From Crotophaga sulcirostris (taxonomy: Eukaryota; Chordata; Aves; Cuculiformes; Crotophagidae): a stretch of DNA of 64,000 bases. Location of the stretch: NCBI GenBank assembly GCA_013397455.1, contig VYZB01000124.1:1311641-1375640 (forward strand), written 5' to 3'. The notes below the pieces were generated by a model, which ran no database searches, was not told the origin of the DNA, and saw only the letters and a list, made by a program, of their open reading frames with translations. The position numbers and the translations under genes are program-made. Positions 25,441 through 35,792 of the stretch are shown here, one piece after another (the first letter of the stretch is position 1; each line of letters begins with the position of its first letter).

Positions 25441-27274
25441 CAGTCATTTAAGGTAATTTCTGGTCTGAACAGCATCTATTTTCTAGACAACTTTACAATA
25501 ATATATGTTTGCTGTGGGCCAAATTCTTTGTGTAGGTACCTCTGTTTCTGTGCTGTATTCATAGCTGTTAACTGGATGAGAGTCACAGCATCCAGTAATT
25601 TCTAATAATGTGAAATCTAAACGTCTGAAATGTTTTTGGCTCTGCCACTTTATAGATATTTTACATGGCAAAACAATATGCTTGTCTTTAAATTTTGTTT
25701 GTGTACAAACAAATCAACCCACAGATGAGCTTTCCTTTTGTGCATCTTTACTACTTGTCCTGGGCCCTTCACTCCCTTAGGGGTAGATGCACAATTCTGT
25801 TTATTTAGGCCTTTTTAATCTGACAGTTTCAATCAAGTTAATTCACTCGAGAGAGACCAACCGTACTTTTATTTATTTTAAAGCATTTTACCAAGGTAAC
25901 CCAATCCAGACCATCTCCACATCTTGTTTACAGGAGCAACCTTGGTGACAACATCTGTCCTGTGTAAAATGTCAGAAAAAACCCCTAAAGAACAGACCAC
26001 CAAACCCCAAACCTAGTACAAATCATAGAGATATCAGAATTTATATCAAAAAGTTCAAGAGGAGGTGTTGAAGCTGCTGTTGGTTGGGAGTGAGACCACA
26101 GTCCATGGGGTGGGATTTGTTAGGTGCCATCTGTAGTGGTTGTTCGTATCCCAAAGTCTCTGGCAGAAAGTGTCGGAGTAACAGTGAGATGTGAAATTGC
26201 TGAATGTGTGGTGTGGGCTGTATATTGTGTCTTTCTCTGCTGTTTCTTTGTCAGTTTTATGTATGTTTTCAAAAGTAATGAAAGTATCATCAAGTTGTCT
26301 TCTACTCAAAATGGAGCTCTTTAACGATAACTTCAGAATCAATATTGTGCACAGATAGAAGGAGTCTTTGGAGGAGACGTTTTTTTCAGGCTCGTAAAAG
26401 TGGCTTGTTTATGAGGCAATAGGAGGCAATCTTTTCCTGATGTAACTGATCAGATACCTCTCAAGAGAAGGTTAAGAGAAAGGAAAAGTACTGCAAAAAT
26501 CAGTTTGGGCTCTCTAGTATCTGAATGGTCAGAGATGGGTTTGAGCTGTGCTAGTGGTTGTCTGTGTGTTGAGCTCCTCCTAGATTCTGAGCTGCACCAA
26601 GGGTGTTTTGTGCCTTGCTAGTAAGAGCTACTTATTTCAAATGATGATATGAAGTAGCTTTTGCCATAATTTTGCCATAAATGAAGGGAAGTCTGATACA
26701 GTTCTGCTATAGGAGGTTAATTTACGCTGAAACAATCATTGCAGCAGGACTTCTAAGAATACAGCAGAGGTTTATGTGTGAGCTGGCTGTGAGGGTGGCA
26801 ATTCTGTGTGATCCTCACAAGTGGCCGAAAGCTGAGCAGCTCCCATTGCTGAGATGCCTTGGCAGTACTCGATGGCTCGTCTTGATCCTTGCTGATCCCT
26901 GAGAGCTCTTGTATTTCAGGAAGAGGTAGAAGCCTGTGGAATTTATTTGTCACTTGATCTAGTGATGACCACGAGGAATGAAACCTGCATAGTCCATTAT
27001 TGCTTGCCATTGTGTTGTGGGCTTTTGTTTAATTTCACTGCTGTGCAATGTGTGGTTTGAAGTGAACTTCATGGTGTGAAATGCTCCTCATGGACAGGCT
27101 GCAGGGTAACGTTTTCTGCATAGGCAGAGAACAGGTAGTACGGCGTGGGTGGCAGTAGCACACGCTGCCTCTGTGCCTTCCTTGGCTCAGATTTGACCTG
27201 CTCTGCTGTTCTCGAGAAGAGAACTGACCCTGGGGTAGAGCTGGCAGAAATTCTGTGTTCCTATATTTTGGGGA
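25441..27274. other. Non-coding stretch, no gene seen
   Basis: No recognised gene or repeat. The part at about 25800-25960 (AATCAAGTTAATTCACTCG, then CAAGGTAACCCAATCCAG) has enhancer-like composition but is short. Confidence 0.5.
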
Positions 27275-27850
27275 ATTCTAGCACATCCCCCAGCCAAGTA
27301 ATAAAGGCATAATTATTTTGTAAATCAAAATTAAAATACTCGTTTTGGTCAAAAAGCCATTTCTTACAGGAAAAAAAACATTTTCACATGAATTTTGAAT
27401 AACTGACAAATATCCCTTTGCTCCTAAAGCTGAAAAAAAGGATGTTAAATTAGAGAGAGAAAAAATTGCCGCTCTGAGCCTTCCAATTTCAACCAAACCT
27501 GCCAGAAATAAATCTAATGGAAAACACTGTGTACACATTATAGGAGCCAAACAAACATACCTGAGAATGGTCTTTCAGTTTATTGTGACTGAGCCTTGCT
27601 ACACGCATAAATGAGCCCCATCTGCTCTCGGTATTGCACTCGCATCCATGTGAAAGAAAAGATTAAAACAAGATACCAACATAAAAGTAGATTGATATGG
27701 AGTGGAAGGAGATTGTTAGATAGTGACTCCCTGGAATAGCTTCAAACCCAATTGTGGCACAGAGAAATTGGCTTTCTGTTGTGCCGTGTTTTCTGTAATG
27801 CAAACCAGGGTGTGTGTTGTGTGATTGTCGTTATAAAAAGCTTGTGCCAG
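27275..27850. promoter_or_regulatory. Candidate conserved non-coding block
   Basis: AT-rich, high-complexity and repeat-free, with GGCATAATTATTTTG (about 27306), CCCAATTGTGG (about 27748) and CACGCATAAATGAGC (about 27602). No coding frame of note. Sequence character changes clearly at about 27850, where GC content rises. Confidence 0.33.
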
Positions 27851-29751
27851 CACAGTAGCTCAGACACCAGGGGATAATGCATTACACTGATGCTTTCCAG
27901 GATGCTGGTTCTAAAGCCCTCGTGGTGGGTTGTTTCGATTGGAGGATGCGAGTTTCTGAGCCGTGGGTCCCCACAGGGTGTTATCTTGGCAGCAAGGCGA
28001 AGATCCCATCTTACTTCAGAGAAATGCCTGCACCTCCCTGCAGTCTTCAGGTTTCGCCCTTTGAGGTCAGAGGAGGGATTCGGATTTCAGACAATGGACA
28101 GAACAATTGGAAAAGCAACCCCCTGGCATAATCCCACCTGGGGAAAAGCCTCAATTGTGACTTCAAAGCCATTGCATGTTAGAACACCCTGCTGGGATTA
28201 AAGCACCTCATGGAGGGGATGTGCTGCATGCCAGTCTCCGCTCACGTCCCACACTGCTTCCCAGGCTCAGTGACAAGGGCTTCAGCCAGCGTTTGGCTGG
28301 GGAACCACTGCTGGAGATCAGGTACCAGTGACTGACGTTGGTGATCCCGAGATGAGAGTGCAAACCCAGTGCTGCGTTATGAGCTGTGTCGGTTTGGGAA
28401 TCCAGTGTAAACACTGGGGCCTTGATCACTTGTGGCCATTAAGGAAATCCTGGAACGCTGGCTTTGTGCTGAGTAGTGGCAAGGTCAACAACTGAACTGA
28501 AAAGCAGTACTCGTGTTGCTAAACCCTTACCTGCTGTAGTGTCAAATTAATGCCATAAATTTGGCTCCCTGTCCTCAACTGGTTTGCTCTGTGCCACAAA
28601 ACTCCGCCACATTCTGCTTCAGAGGCAGCAGGTGCTGATTGTTGGGAAACTTGATCTGTATATCAATTGTAACGCATCTTGAAAAATTTAGCTTGCAGAA
28701 CTCTAAAAGAGAGTCTGCCAAATGCGATTTTCTTCCTTCAGACCTGGAAAACCCGGTGGTGTCTGTGGTTTTGTAAAACCTCTCATACTTTATTTATTTT
28801 TAGTCCTCTGCCTGCCCTCGGGTACAGATTACTTTCAAACAAGCTGGTTTACTGTTTGCATAACACAGGCTTAAATTCAGTTAGAAATGGATCGTTTTTC
28901 AAGTAAAATTCCCCAGAAAATAATTACAAGTATTTGGGGGTGTTGGGGAAAACATCAGAAAACTTTCTTGTTAAGGTCTGGTGACACCTGGCAATTAAAA
29001 ATAAAAATCCATGTCTTGATCCAGCCCTTTCTCCTTCTCCTTGGAGACAAATTAAACAGAACTGCAGAAGTTTCAAACATACTTCTAAATCCAACATCGT
29101 TTGCTTCTGGGTAGATTCTACATTCTCTAAATTATTTCTTCCTGGAAAAGTGTCTCTGATTCATATTAATGAGGATTCCATGTTTGTGGTTAGGAGAAAT
29201 TTAGTCTTGTGGCTTAAGGAGCCTCAGGACTCTCATTAAGTGCAAGAGGTTAATAATCTAAACTAGCAGTTAACTAGCCATGGTCAGCAGGGCCTTATTG
29301 CTTTTGGCTCATGCTGGCTAAGCTGCTCCCTTGTCCTTTGCAGTGCTAGAGATGCAGATGAGGAGGAGAAGACCAAACAAGGCAGCTGCAGTTTAGCCAT
29401 TTCTAATCTTAGCACCAGGAGGGATGTTATGGATGGAAATGGGATCCTGATGGAAGAACGAGGCTCGTGCATGTGGCTGTAAGAGGAGGGAAGTGGATTC
29501 TTGAAGAGTGGATGCGCTCTTCATTCAGGTGAAGTTTGTGCTCTGGTGGTTTGAGAACCTGGTCCAACCAAGTGCGGTGAATGAAGAGCTCAGAAAAAAC
29601 CCTCTCTTTGTGGGAGCAAATGGTTGCTTCTCTGTAGCACAAGAAGAATATGCAGAACTCCTGGCTGTGCTTGACTGACAGTGCTGTGCAGGGAGTCATT
29701 TCTTGTAGCATGTCGGAGCCTCTCTTAACTGGACATCCACTGAAAGAAGCT
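27851..29751. other. Non-coding stretch with a possible short element near its end
   Basis: No gene is seen; frames of up to 103 codons (27890-28201 plus strand) lack protein signatures. At about 29100-29285 an AT-rich, repeat-free piece (CATATTAATGAGG, CTCATTAAGTGC, GGTTAATAATC, CAGTTAACTAGCC) may be a small regulatory element. Confidence 0.5.
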
Positions 29752-30346
29752 GTAGGATTACAGAACGCTGGTTGGAGTGGATCTCTGGAGGTCATGTATT
29801 CCATGCTGCTGTTCAAAGCGGGTCTAGCTAGGTCAGGTTGCTCAGGGCCATTTTGAGTGGAGTCTTGAACACATCCAAGGACGGAGATTCCAGAACCTCT
29901 CTGGGAATCCTGTTCTAGTAGTTGACTACCCTCATGGTAAAGAAAGGGTTCCTTATAAATATCTGTAATTTTCTATCTTCCAGCTTGTTTCTGTTACTCC
30001 CATCCTATTGGCATGCACCACCAAGAAGAGCCTGTGTCCTCTGATCAGGTAGTTGTAATCAGCAGTGATTTCTTTTGATACTGAACAGACTCACCTATCT
30101 CAGGTTCTTCCTGTAGGTCATGTGCTCCAGCTCCTATCATTTTGGTGGCTTGAGCTGGCCTTGCTCCAGTCTGTCAATGTGTTTCCTGCACTGGTGAGCC
30201 CTAAACTGGACTCAGTGCTCCAGACACAGTAGGAATAGAGGGAAAGGATTGCTTTCCTGGCCCTGCTGGCTGCATTCTTACTGGTACAGCCTGGGACATA
30301 GTTCACCTAACTATCAGCAGGACCAAGTTGCTTTTATGGGTCAAGA
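29752..30346 (-). mobile_element. CR1 LINE 3' fragment (degraded)
   Basis: Read on the plus strand it shows the reverse complement of the avian CR1 3' region in order. The hallmarks are: a GGTTGGAGTGGATCTCTGGAGG-type start, GTCAGGTTGCTCAGGGCCA, CCAAGGACGGAGATTCCAG, AACCTCTCTGGGAATCCTGTTC, ACTACCCTCATGGTAAAGAA, AAGAAGAGCCTGTGTCC, ATGTGCTCCAGC, and the CTGGACTCAGTGCTCCAG and CCTGCTGGCTGCATTCTTACTG parts. It is clearly diverged with small indels and no intact reverse transcriptase frame, so it is an old, 5'-truncated and inactive copy. The right-hand boundary (about 30310-30346) is approximate. Confidence 0.93.
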
Positions 30347-31471
30347 GCTCTAAAGAAAGAGAGCTGATATTCCTGACATTGAAGAATTGCTGCAGAACTT
30401 GGAGGGCAATCACAAATTAGCTCTAACCTTCTACAGCGGTGGAAACTTTAGCTTTAATTGCACAGCCCCCAAGCAAATTAAAAAGAAGCAACCAAATCGG
30501 TTATCAGGCAGGCTTCCCACAGTGTCCTGACAGGTCCCAGAGGCCTCTGCAGAGATGAGATTCAGCTGGTTTCTGCCAAAGTTTTAAAAGGTAAAAGAAA
30601 TTCTAATCTGTAAGTGATCTTTGTGCAGTTATGGAGCAGACTGTTTCCAATGGAAAAAAAGGACACAATCAGTTATCCTAAAATTATGCCCCCTTTCCTT
30701 TCTTATGTGTTCTCTTTCAAGGATGCAATTTATTTTAGTGTGATGTCTCCTGTTGGAGCTTCCATGGATTTATCTTCTGGCATTTTGAAAAAAGAGGTTC
30801 CAAAATATCCAGAAAAAGAAATTTCATTTAGTTTCACTAGACTTTGGTCTGAGAACAAGTATCCAATATGTTGTCTAGAAAGCCAAAACATTATTCTGAA
30901 GAATCAAACAGAAGCATGGTCTGCCTGAACAGACGTATCTGGAAAGAACAGATCTCTCTTCCATCTCTTGTTGTCTATCCCATACCAGTGATGGCTTGCC
31001 CCACTCAAAAATGGATTTGCAGCGCACTCTCCATTTGCCTGCAGTGGAGATGCTGCTGCCAAGGAGGAAAGAGGTTCATTACCTGTTATTTTTGTAAGAT
31101 ATAGCAATGCTTTTGGTGTCTGCAGTTTCTATTGGACCATGGCCTCCAGGATGACAAGGCTTCTCCCTGCTTTGTCAACAGGCAGCTCAAGATTGGTTGG
31201 AGCCGGGGAAGCTTTGGTTGCTGGTCACAGAAAGTAGAAGCGCTCTAAATGCACTGGAGGCCCCAAGTTAATGCAGCTTGGGTCTGTTCCTGAAGCCTCG
31301 CTCTTCTTATGTCAGGAAAGCCGTCTCTGCACTAGCAGTTCCCCTTGGGAAGAAGTGCCTGGGACTCCAGCCTAGCCATACATCTCTGTCAAAATCTCTA
31401 TGAATAAATTAACCTTTCTAAAGATTAGTGCACCCTAATACCTCAGGGTTTTTTTCTTGTTTTTTTAACAG
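30347..31471. other. Non-coding stretch, no gene seen
   Basis: Mixed composition between the CR1 fragment and the first candidate exon. A 104-codon open frame (30614-30928 plus) shows no recognisable domain. The last 30 bases are a T-rich tract that forms the acceptor of the next entry. Confidence 0.5.
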
Positions 31472-31578
31472 AACAAATGCTAAAAACGCCTTGACAGACC
31501 TTGCTGGGTTTTGTGCTGTGGATCATCTACAGAGGATTATACTGCGAGTGGCGTTAAAGGCACAGCCATGTGATTATG
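31472..31578 (+). other. Candidate spliced exon A (107 bp), product unknown
   Basis: Preceded by a strong acceptor (long T/C tract, then TTTTTTAACAG ending at 31471) and followed by a strong donor (ATTATG|GTGAGT). Only one of three frames is open: the one in which base 31472 completes a codon, giving 35 codons that begin TNAKNALTDLAGFCAVDHLQ. The exon ends one base into a codon, which is completed by the first two bases of the candidate exon at 35719. The inferred peptide matches no family I recognise. Upstream exons that would supply the start were not found. It may be an exon of an unrecognised gene, of a non-coding transcript, or a pseudo-exon. Confidence 0.33.
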
Positions 31579-32109
31579 GTGAGTACTGACTTTCTCCTCC
31601 TTTGGAGAAGGGCTTTAGTGTATGGCAACACGTGATTGTGAATAGGAAATCCTCAATAGGGTGAATAATAAAAAGGTAATGAATTATCTTATGCTTTTCC
31701 TTTTAAAACACCTGGGATTCAGACACCTCCCAATGCTTCACAACTGTTATTTCACCAGAGCAAAGACCCAAACACCTTTGAAGATTTTGGAAGCTCTGTT
31801 TTGCACTTAGAAAGCTCAAACACTGGTTGCCCGCTGTATCTGTGAAACAATGGGCTCGGTGTCAGCTGCCCCGTGGGCTCTGCCTGCCCCTCTTCTCAGC
31901 TCAAGCCCTTACTTTGGCAGAACAGACCATGAGGAGGTCAGGTAGCCTTCGCTCTGCTCTCTTGCTGTGGAATTGCTGGAATTGATCTGATCCTTTCCAG
32001 GCGACTGGGGGCAGAGGGGGCCATTCCAAAGATGGTAGGGAGTGTTTTGATTTTGGATCCTTTTGAGATGAATTATGGGGAGGAAGCTGTCTGCTATCAG
32101 AGGAATTAG
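31579..32109 (+). other. Possible intron after candidate exon A, nothing recognised
   Basis: Begins with GTGAGTACTGAC. No repeats, motifs or open frames of note were recognised. If exons A and B are real, the intron runs to 35718 and contains the two regulatory-looking blocks listed separately. Confidence 0.3.
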
Positions 32110-32480
32110 TCAAATTCCTTGTCAGATGTGCAATCCCATTAAAAATGCATTATCTGTTTTCAAAGCTTAAGAATGGGTGTTGGTTGAGAGTCTTTAAAAT
32201 ATTATTGTAAACTTTCACTGAGAAAAAGTATTCCTGAGCCTTTCATGAAGGCTAATCCCACTTCAACTACCATAAACCATCAGCTTCTGGGGTGGCCTTC
32301 CCAAGCAACGCTGGGCAAAAACATCCAATTATCCTGGGAAAATCCTCCTGGAAGATGCATACGTTTGGTTTACGGTGTTGTTAGCGGCTCTCAGCATTCA
32401 ACTGATTTGTTCTGATGATGATTCTGTGTTTGCATCCCTCCTCAAATTCTCCCTTTGCTTTTCTGTCTGGCATCTAGAGT
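32110..32480. promoter_or_regulatory. Candidate conserved non-coding element
   Basis: High-complexity block with CAATCCCATTAAAAATGC, GGCTAATCCCACTTC (an OTX/bicoid-type TAATCC core near 32252), CATCCAATTATCC and TGTTAGCGGC. Repeat-free and without coding potential. The TAATCC core plus ATTA sites suggests homeodomain input. Conservation was not tested. Confidence 0.38.
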
Positions 32481-32715
32481 TAAAATAGTGATCTGAGTCT
32501 GTCCTAAATGAGACTCCTTTACTCTGCAAAGAGTAAGTTTAGAACACTTAAATGTATGTGCTCATATCTTGAATATCTTAAAAGTAGGTGGAAGGAATCT
32601 CAGGCAAAGCTCTGAAGTATGTATCTATGGAGGAAAGCTACGTTTTTTTCTGTGGAGGATTACCAGGATATCCTGGAGCCTGCAGTGTCACTCACTCCTT
32701 GAAACACATTCCTTG

Positions 32716-32731
32716 TTTTTTTTTTTTTTTT
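32716..32731 (+). repeat. T16 tract
   Basis: Sixteen T residues followed by ATAATAAAC. Simple sequence; no retroposon body is recognisable on either side. Confidence 0.9.
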
Positions 32732-32734
32732 ATA

Positions 32735-33554
32735 ATAAACATATAAGGGTGGCACTTAAACTTTGCTTTTTATAGTAACTGTTGGTTGCATAATCACAGT
32801 CTTTCTAGTTTTCCTTATTTTTGGTGTGTAATTAGGATTACCAGGAAAATCTCATAGGTTTCTGAAGATTTTCACTGACATTCACAACCATAAAATAACT
32901 CCAGTTGGATTTATAGCAGCCGTGGCGGATCATGACCGGTGTTCTCTGACCAGTGCAACTGTTCTATGGGTTATTTGCCTGGACCTTTGCTCATTTGAAT
33001 TGTCGGTGTCTTAAACCAATGGTATTCCCACATTTCTGTTGCAGTCCAACAGTTCAACCTCAAACTTCCTTATACAAAGTAGTTTAACTCAAAATCTTAA
33101 AATTAGAGCAAGATGGGATCGTTTTTGATAGCCCATCTACCTTTGTCACTGCGTCATCCGAGCACAACCGGAATAGCTAAGAATCTGTATGTAATAAAGC
33201 AATGTATTTTAGTGATAAAAAATAGGGTGCTCACCTTTTTAAAGGAAGGGAACAGCCTTGACTGGTGAGGGATACTTGCTAGAAGTGTGCCAGCACTGAG
33301 GGGCATGTTTCATGCTACTTTGTTTTTCCGTTCCATGAGAGGAGTTGGCAGAAAATAGACAAATTCCTCGGGTCTGGCTGAATGCTCTGGCACCGCACAG
33401 GAGCCACATTTCCTGCCTGGTCCTCTGGCAAGTGTGTGGGTTTCTGTAACAGCTCTGGTCTTCTGTGTCACCGCAGGCAAACGAAACAGAGCGTGGTGCT
33501 TATCTCTTGAAATACCAACAGTTATGGGTTCAAATCCCCGTTAGAAACCATCAC
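32735..33554. other. Non-coding stretch with a B-box-like word
   Basis: No gene is seen. GGGTTCAAATCCCCG near 33526-33540 resembles the internal B box of tRNA genes and tRNA-derived SINEs. No cloverleaf or A-box partner could be built, so it may be a SINE relic or chance. Confidence 0.4.
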
Positions 33555-34570
33555 TGGTCCACCTGTTAAAATATTTTTCAGACAACAAAGTGAAAATTGC
33601 CTATGTACACATCATAAATATTTGGTATAATGTGTTATGTTTGAAGGTTTTCAAGGTGCTTTGGTTTTATTTTGATGGTGGCTGAATTCCTAAGAAATCA
33701 AATTGGGGCCTGTAAACAAATGGCACAGGATGAAATAAGTTGTGCAGGAAGGTGTAAACCAGTTTCACTCTTTCTAAAACCAATTCACATTAAATTCTCA
33801 GTCTCAAAACTTTGGGCTGATTTTTGAAGAGCATTTCTCTCTTCTTCTTAATAAATGAAGGAACTCCATCAGATATCCTCGTGCGCCCTTCCAGGTCGGT
33901 AAGCAGTGCATATTGAGAACCTAAGCTGGTCTTTACCTTGCGAACTCTTTGCGGTCTCTTTGCGGTCTCCAGTCAGCAGAATTCACTGTGCCACAAGCAT
34001 TAAAGGCAGAACCCTACATGACTCTGCCTAGACAGCTCTGCAACCAGATAAAGCTAGAAAAAAGACATTTCCCTGTATTCTAACTCTACAGTGAACTCAC
34101 AAAGCAAAGATCATCAAACAAGTAGGAGCACTTCAAATCTTTTCCTTACCGTTTGCATCAAAGCAGAGAATATGTGCTCCTCAGGTCCTCAAGTGCCCCG
34201 TGCATTTAACTCTGTACCACGCGAGGCAGCTACAATGTAACTTATGTCAATGCTGTAAAGCAGAGGCAGAGGCACTTTAACGTTTCCTTTTCTAGAATAG
34301 GTTTATGTCAATATTTTGCGTTATTTCAACAAAGTGGAGTGTTTACCATGAACAGCAGGGCCTGCAGAAAGGCTGTTGCAGCGCTCTCTCTACTGTGAAG
34401 CAGCCGTACCTCAAGCCTGAACCAATTTAGGAAGGCATTGGCCATATGATTTTAATATTAACAAGTGGAGCAAATCTGTGAGTGGGTTGTTGGCCAGTTT
34501 CATATTGAGGGGCACCTGCAATCCATCAACACGGCTCGTACAACAAGGTGTCAATGTACAGGCAGAATAA
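33555..34570. promoter_or_regulatory. Large candidate conserved non-coding block
   Basis: About 1 kb of repeat-free, high-complexity sequence with little variation in character along its length. It includes CATAAATATTTGG, GTAAACAAATGGC (forkhead-type GTAAACAA near 33712), a perfect 11-bp tandem duplication CTCTTTGCGGT at 33945-33955 and 33956-33966, and GATTTTAATATTAAC near 34449. It lies inside the interval between candidate exons A and B. It is one of the strongest regulatory-looking blocks in the window, judged by length and lack of decay. Confidence 0.42.
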
Positions 34571-35718
34571 TAACAGGAATCTGGTGCGTACAGGGATCAC
34601 TCAGCTGGTGGGGAGGTGTTAACATGTAGGAGAAAAGAAAACATTAGGATAAAACTTTGTTATTTGTTGGTTGGTTAGCAGTCACCTAATTCTTGGAGAT
34701 GGGAAAGAAGCAGGGCCAGAGATGAAACGTGTGAGGCAGGTGAGGTATGGAACACCTGTGGCTTCTGCTGCTGGCTGGAGAGCTGAGGTGGAGAGCGTGA
34801 GTGTGATGACAGTGACAGTGGCAGAAAGTGGCCATGGCCGCCTTCTGTGGAACAGGAGTGGGCTGCGTGGCACATAGGTGGGTCCAAATACAAGCACTCT
34901 TGAAAAGGGCTTTACAGTTGTGCAACCCGATCCAAGGTTTGGTGAGAGGGCCTGAGCCCCAGGCTCCTTCTCCTTGGACAGCTCACATGGGCTGCTGCAG
35001 AAACCACATCCAGTCTATAGACACTGGCTTGGCTTTTGCAGGATGTGACAGAGAAGGAGATGTGAGTGCACATGTCTGTTTGCCAAAGAGCAAAAGGACA
35101 AGGAGCAGTCACCTCTGGAAAAGGTTTTGAAAACACTAGAGGGATGGGTCCCTCAGCACTGTGTAAAATGGAGTGGACTCAATAGAAATCACTCTAAAAC
35201 TTATGCTTCTTAGGAAGGATCCTTCCCAACTATGTCCTGAGCTATTACTTAAGTTTTTTTCAGGGATGTAATTGTAATTTCTTGCTCTATTTCATAGTTT
35301 TCTCCCTCCTTGCAACATCCGCAAGGGTGATATGAGCATGTTGTCATGTTCTTTCTATTGTGTGCTGACTTCAAGAATGTATTTTGTTTTATCTGAATAA
35401 GCGTAACGCTCCAATGATGTGATCTGGCGTTAGAAAAATAGGCACTGTCACAAAAATCTAGGCCTCTGTTTGATGGAACACAGGTCACCTCCTGGTCCCA
35501 CCTTCCCCTCTGACAAATGTCTGGAGCTCCTGTGTCTCTTTGCCTTTGCCTCTCTTGCTTTATTTCTGTATTGCTTAGCTAGTCTTGACTTAGGAGAATA
35601 TGTGTGCTCTAGTTCAGGTGGTTCATCCTTGCTGTTGGCCATATGTGCTGGCTTTATGGTGTTCATGGCACACTTTTCTGCACATCTGAAATAACACCAG
35701 TCTTCTTTCTCCCTCCAG
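34571..35718. other. Non-coding stretch before candidate exon B
   Basis: Many overlapping frames of 68-100 codons between 34670 and 35140 on both strands are shadows of one GC-richer patch and show no domain. Nothing else recognised. The end forms the pyrimidine tract of exon B. Confidence 0.5.
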
Positions 35719-35792
35719 ATGAAAAACCTGAGCCTACGTTCAGCTTTGCCAGGCGCTGTTTCCTGTCACTCGCAATGGCCTCTTCCCAGGAG
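35719..35792 (+). other. Candidate spliced exon B (74 bp), product unknown
   Basis: Flanked by a strong acceptor (TCTTCTTTCTCCCTCCAG) and a strong donor (CAGGAG|GTAAGG). Joined to candidate exon A, the frame continues open for 25 codons and ends exactly on a codon boundary. The peptide includes DEKPEP and FSFARRCFLSLAMASSQE. A second frame of this exon is also open and begins with its own ATG, so exon B alone does not prove the reading frame. No family was recognised. Joining with candidate exon C keeps the frame open, but the gap is almost 25 kb. Confidence 0.33.

Noticed and set aside
33480..33560. tRNA-like B box (GGGTTCAAATCCCCG)
   Set aside because: No acceptor stem, D arm or anticodon arm could be built around it, and no proper A box lies at the right distance. 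At most it is a relic of a tRNA-derived SINE.
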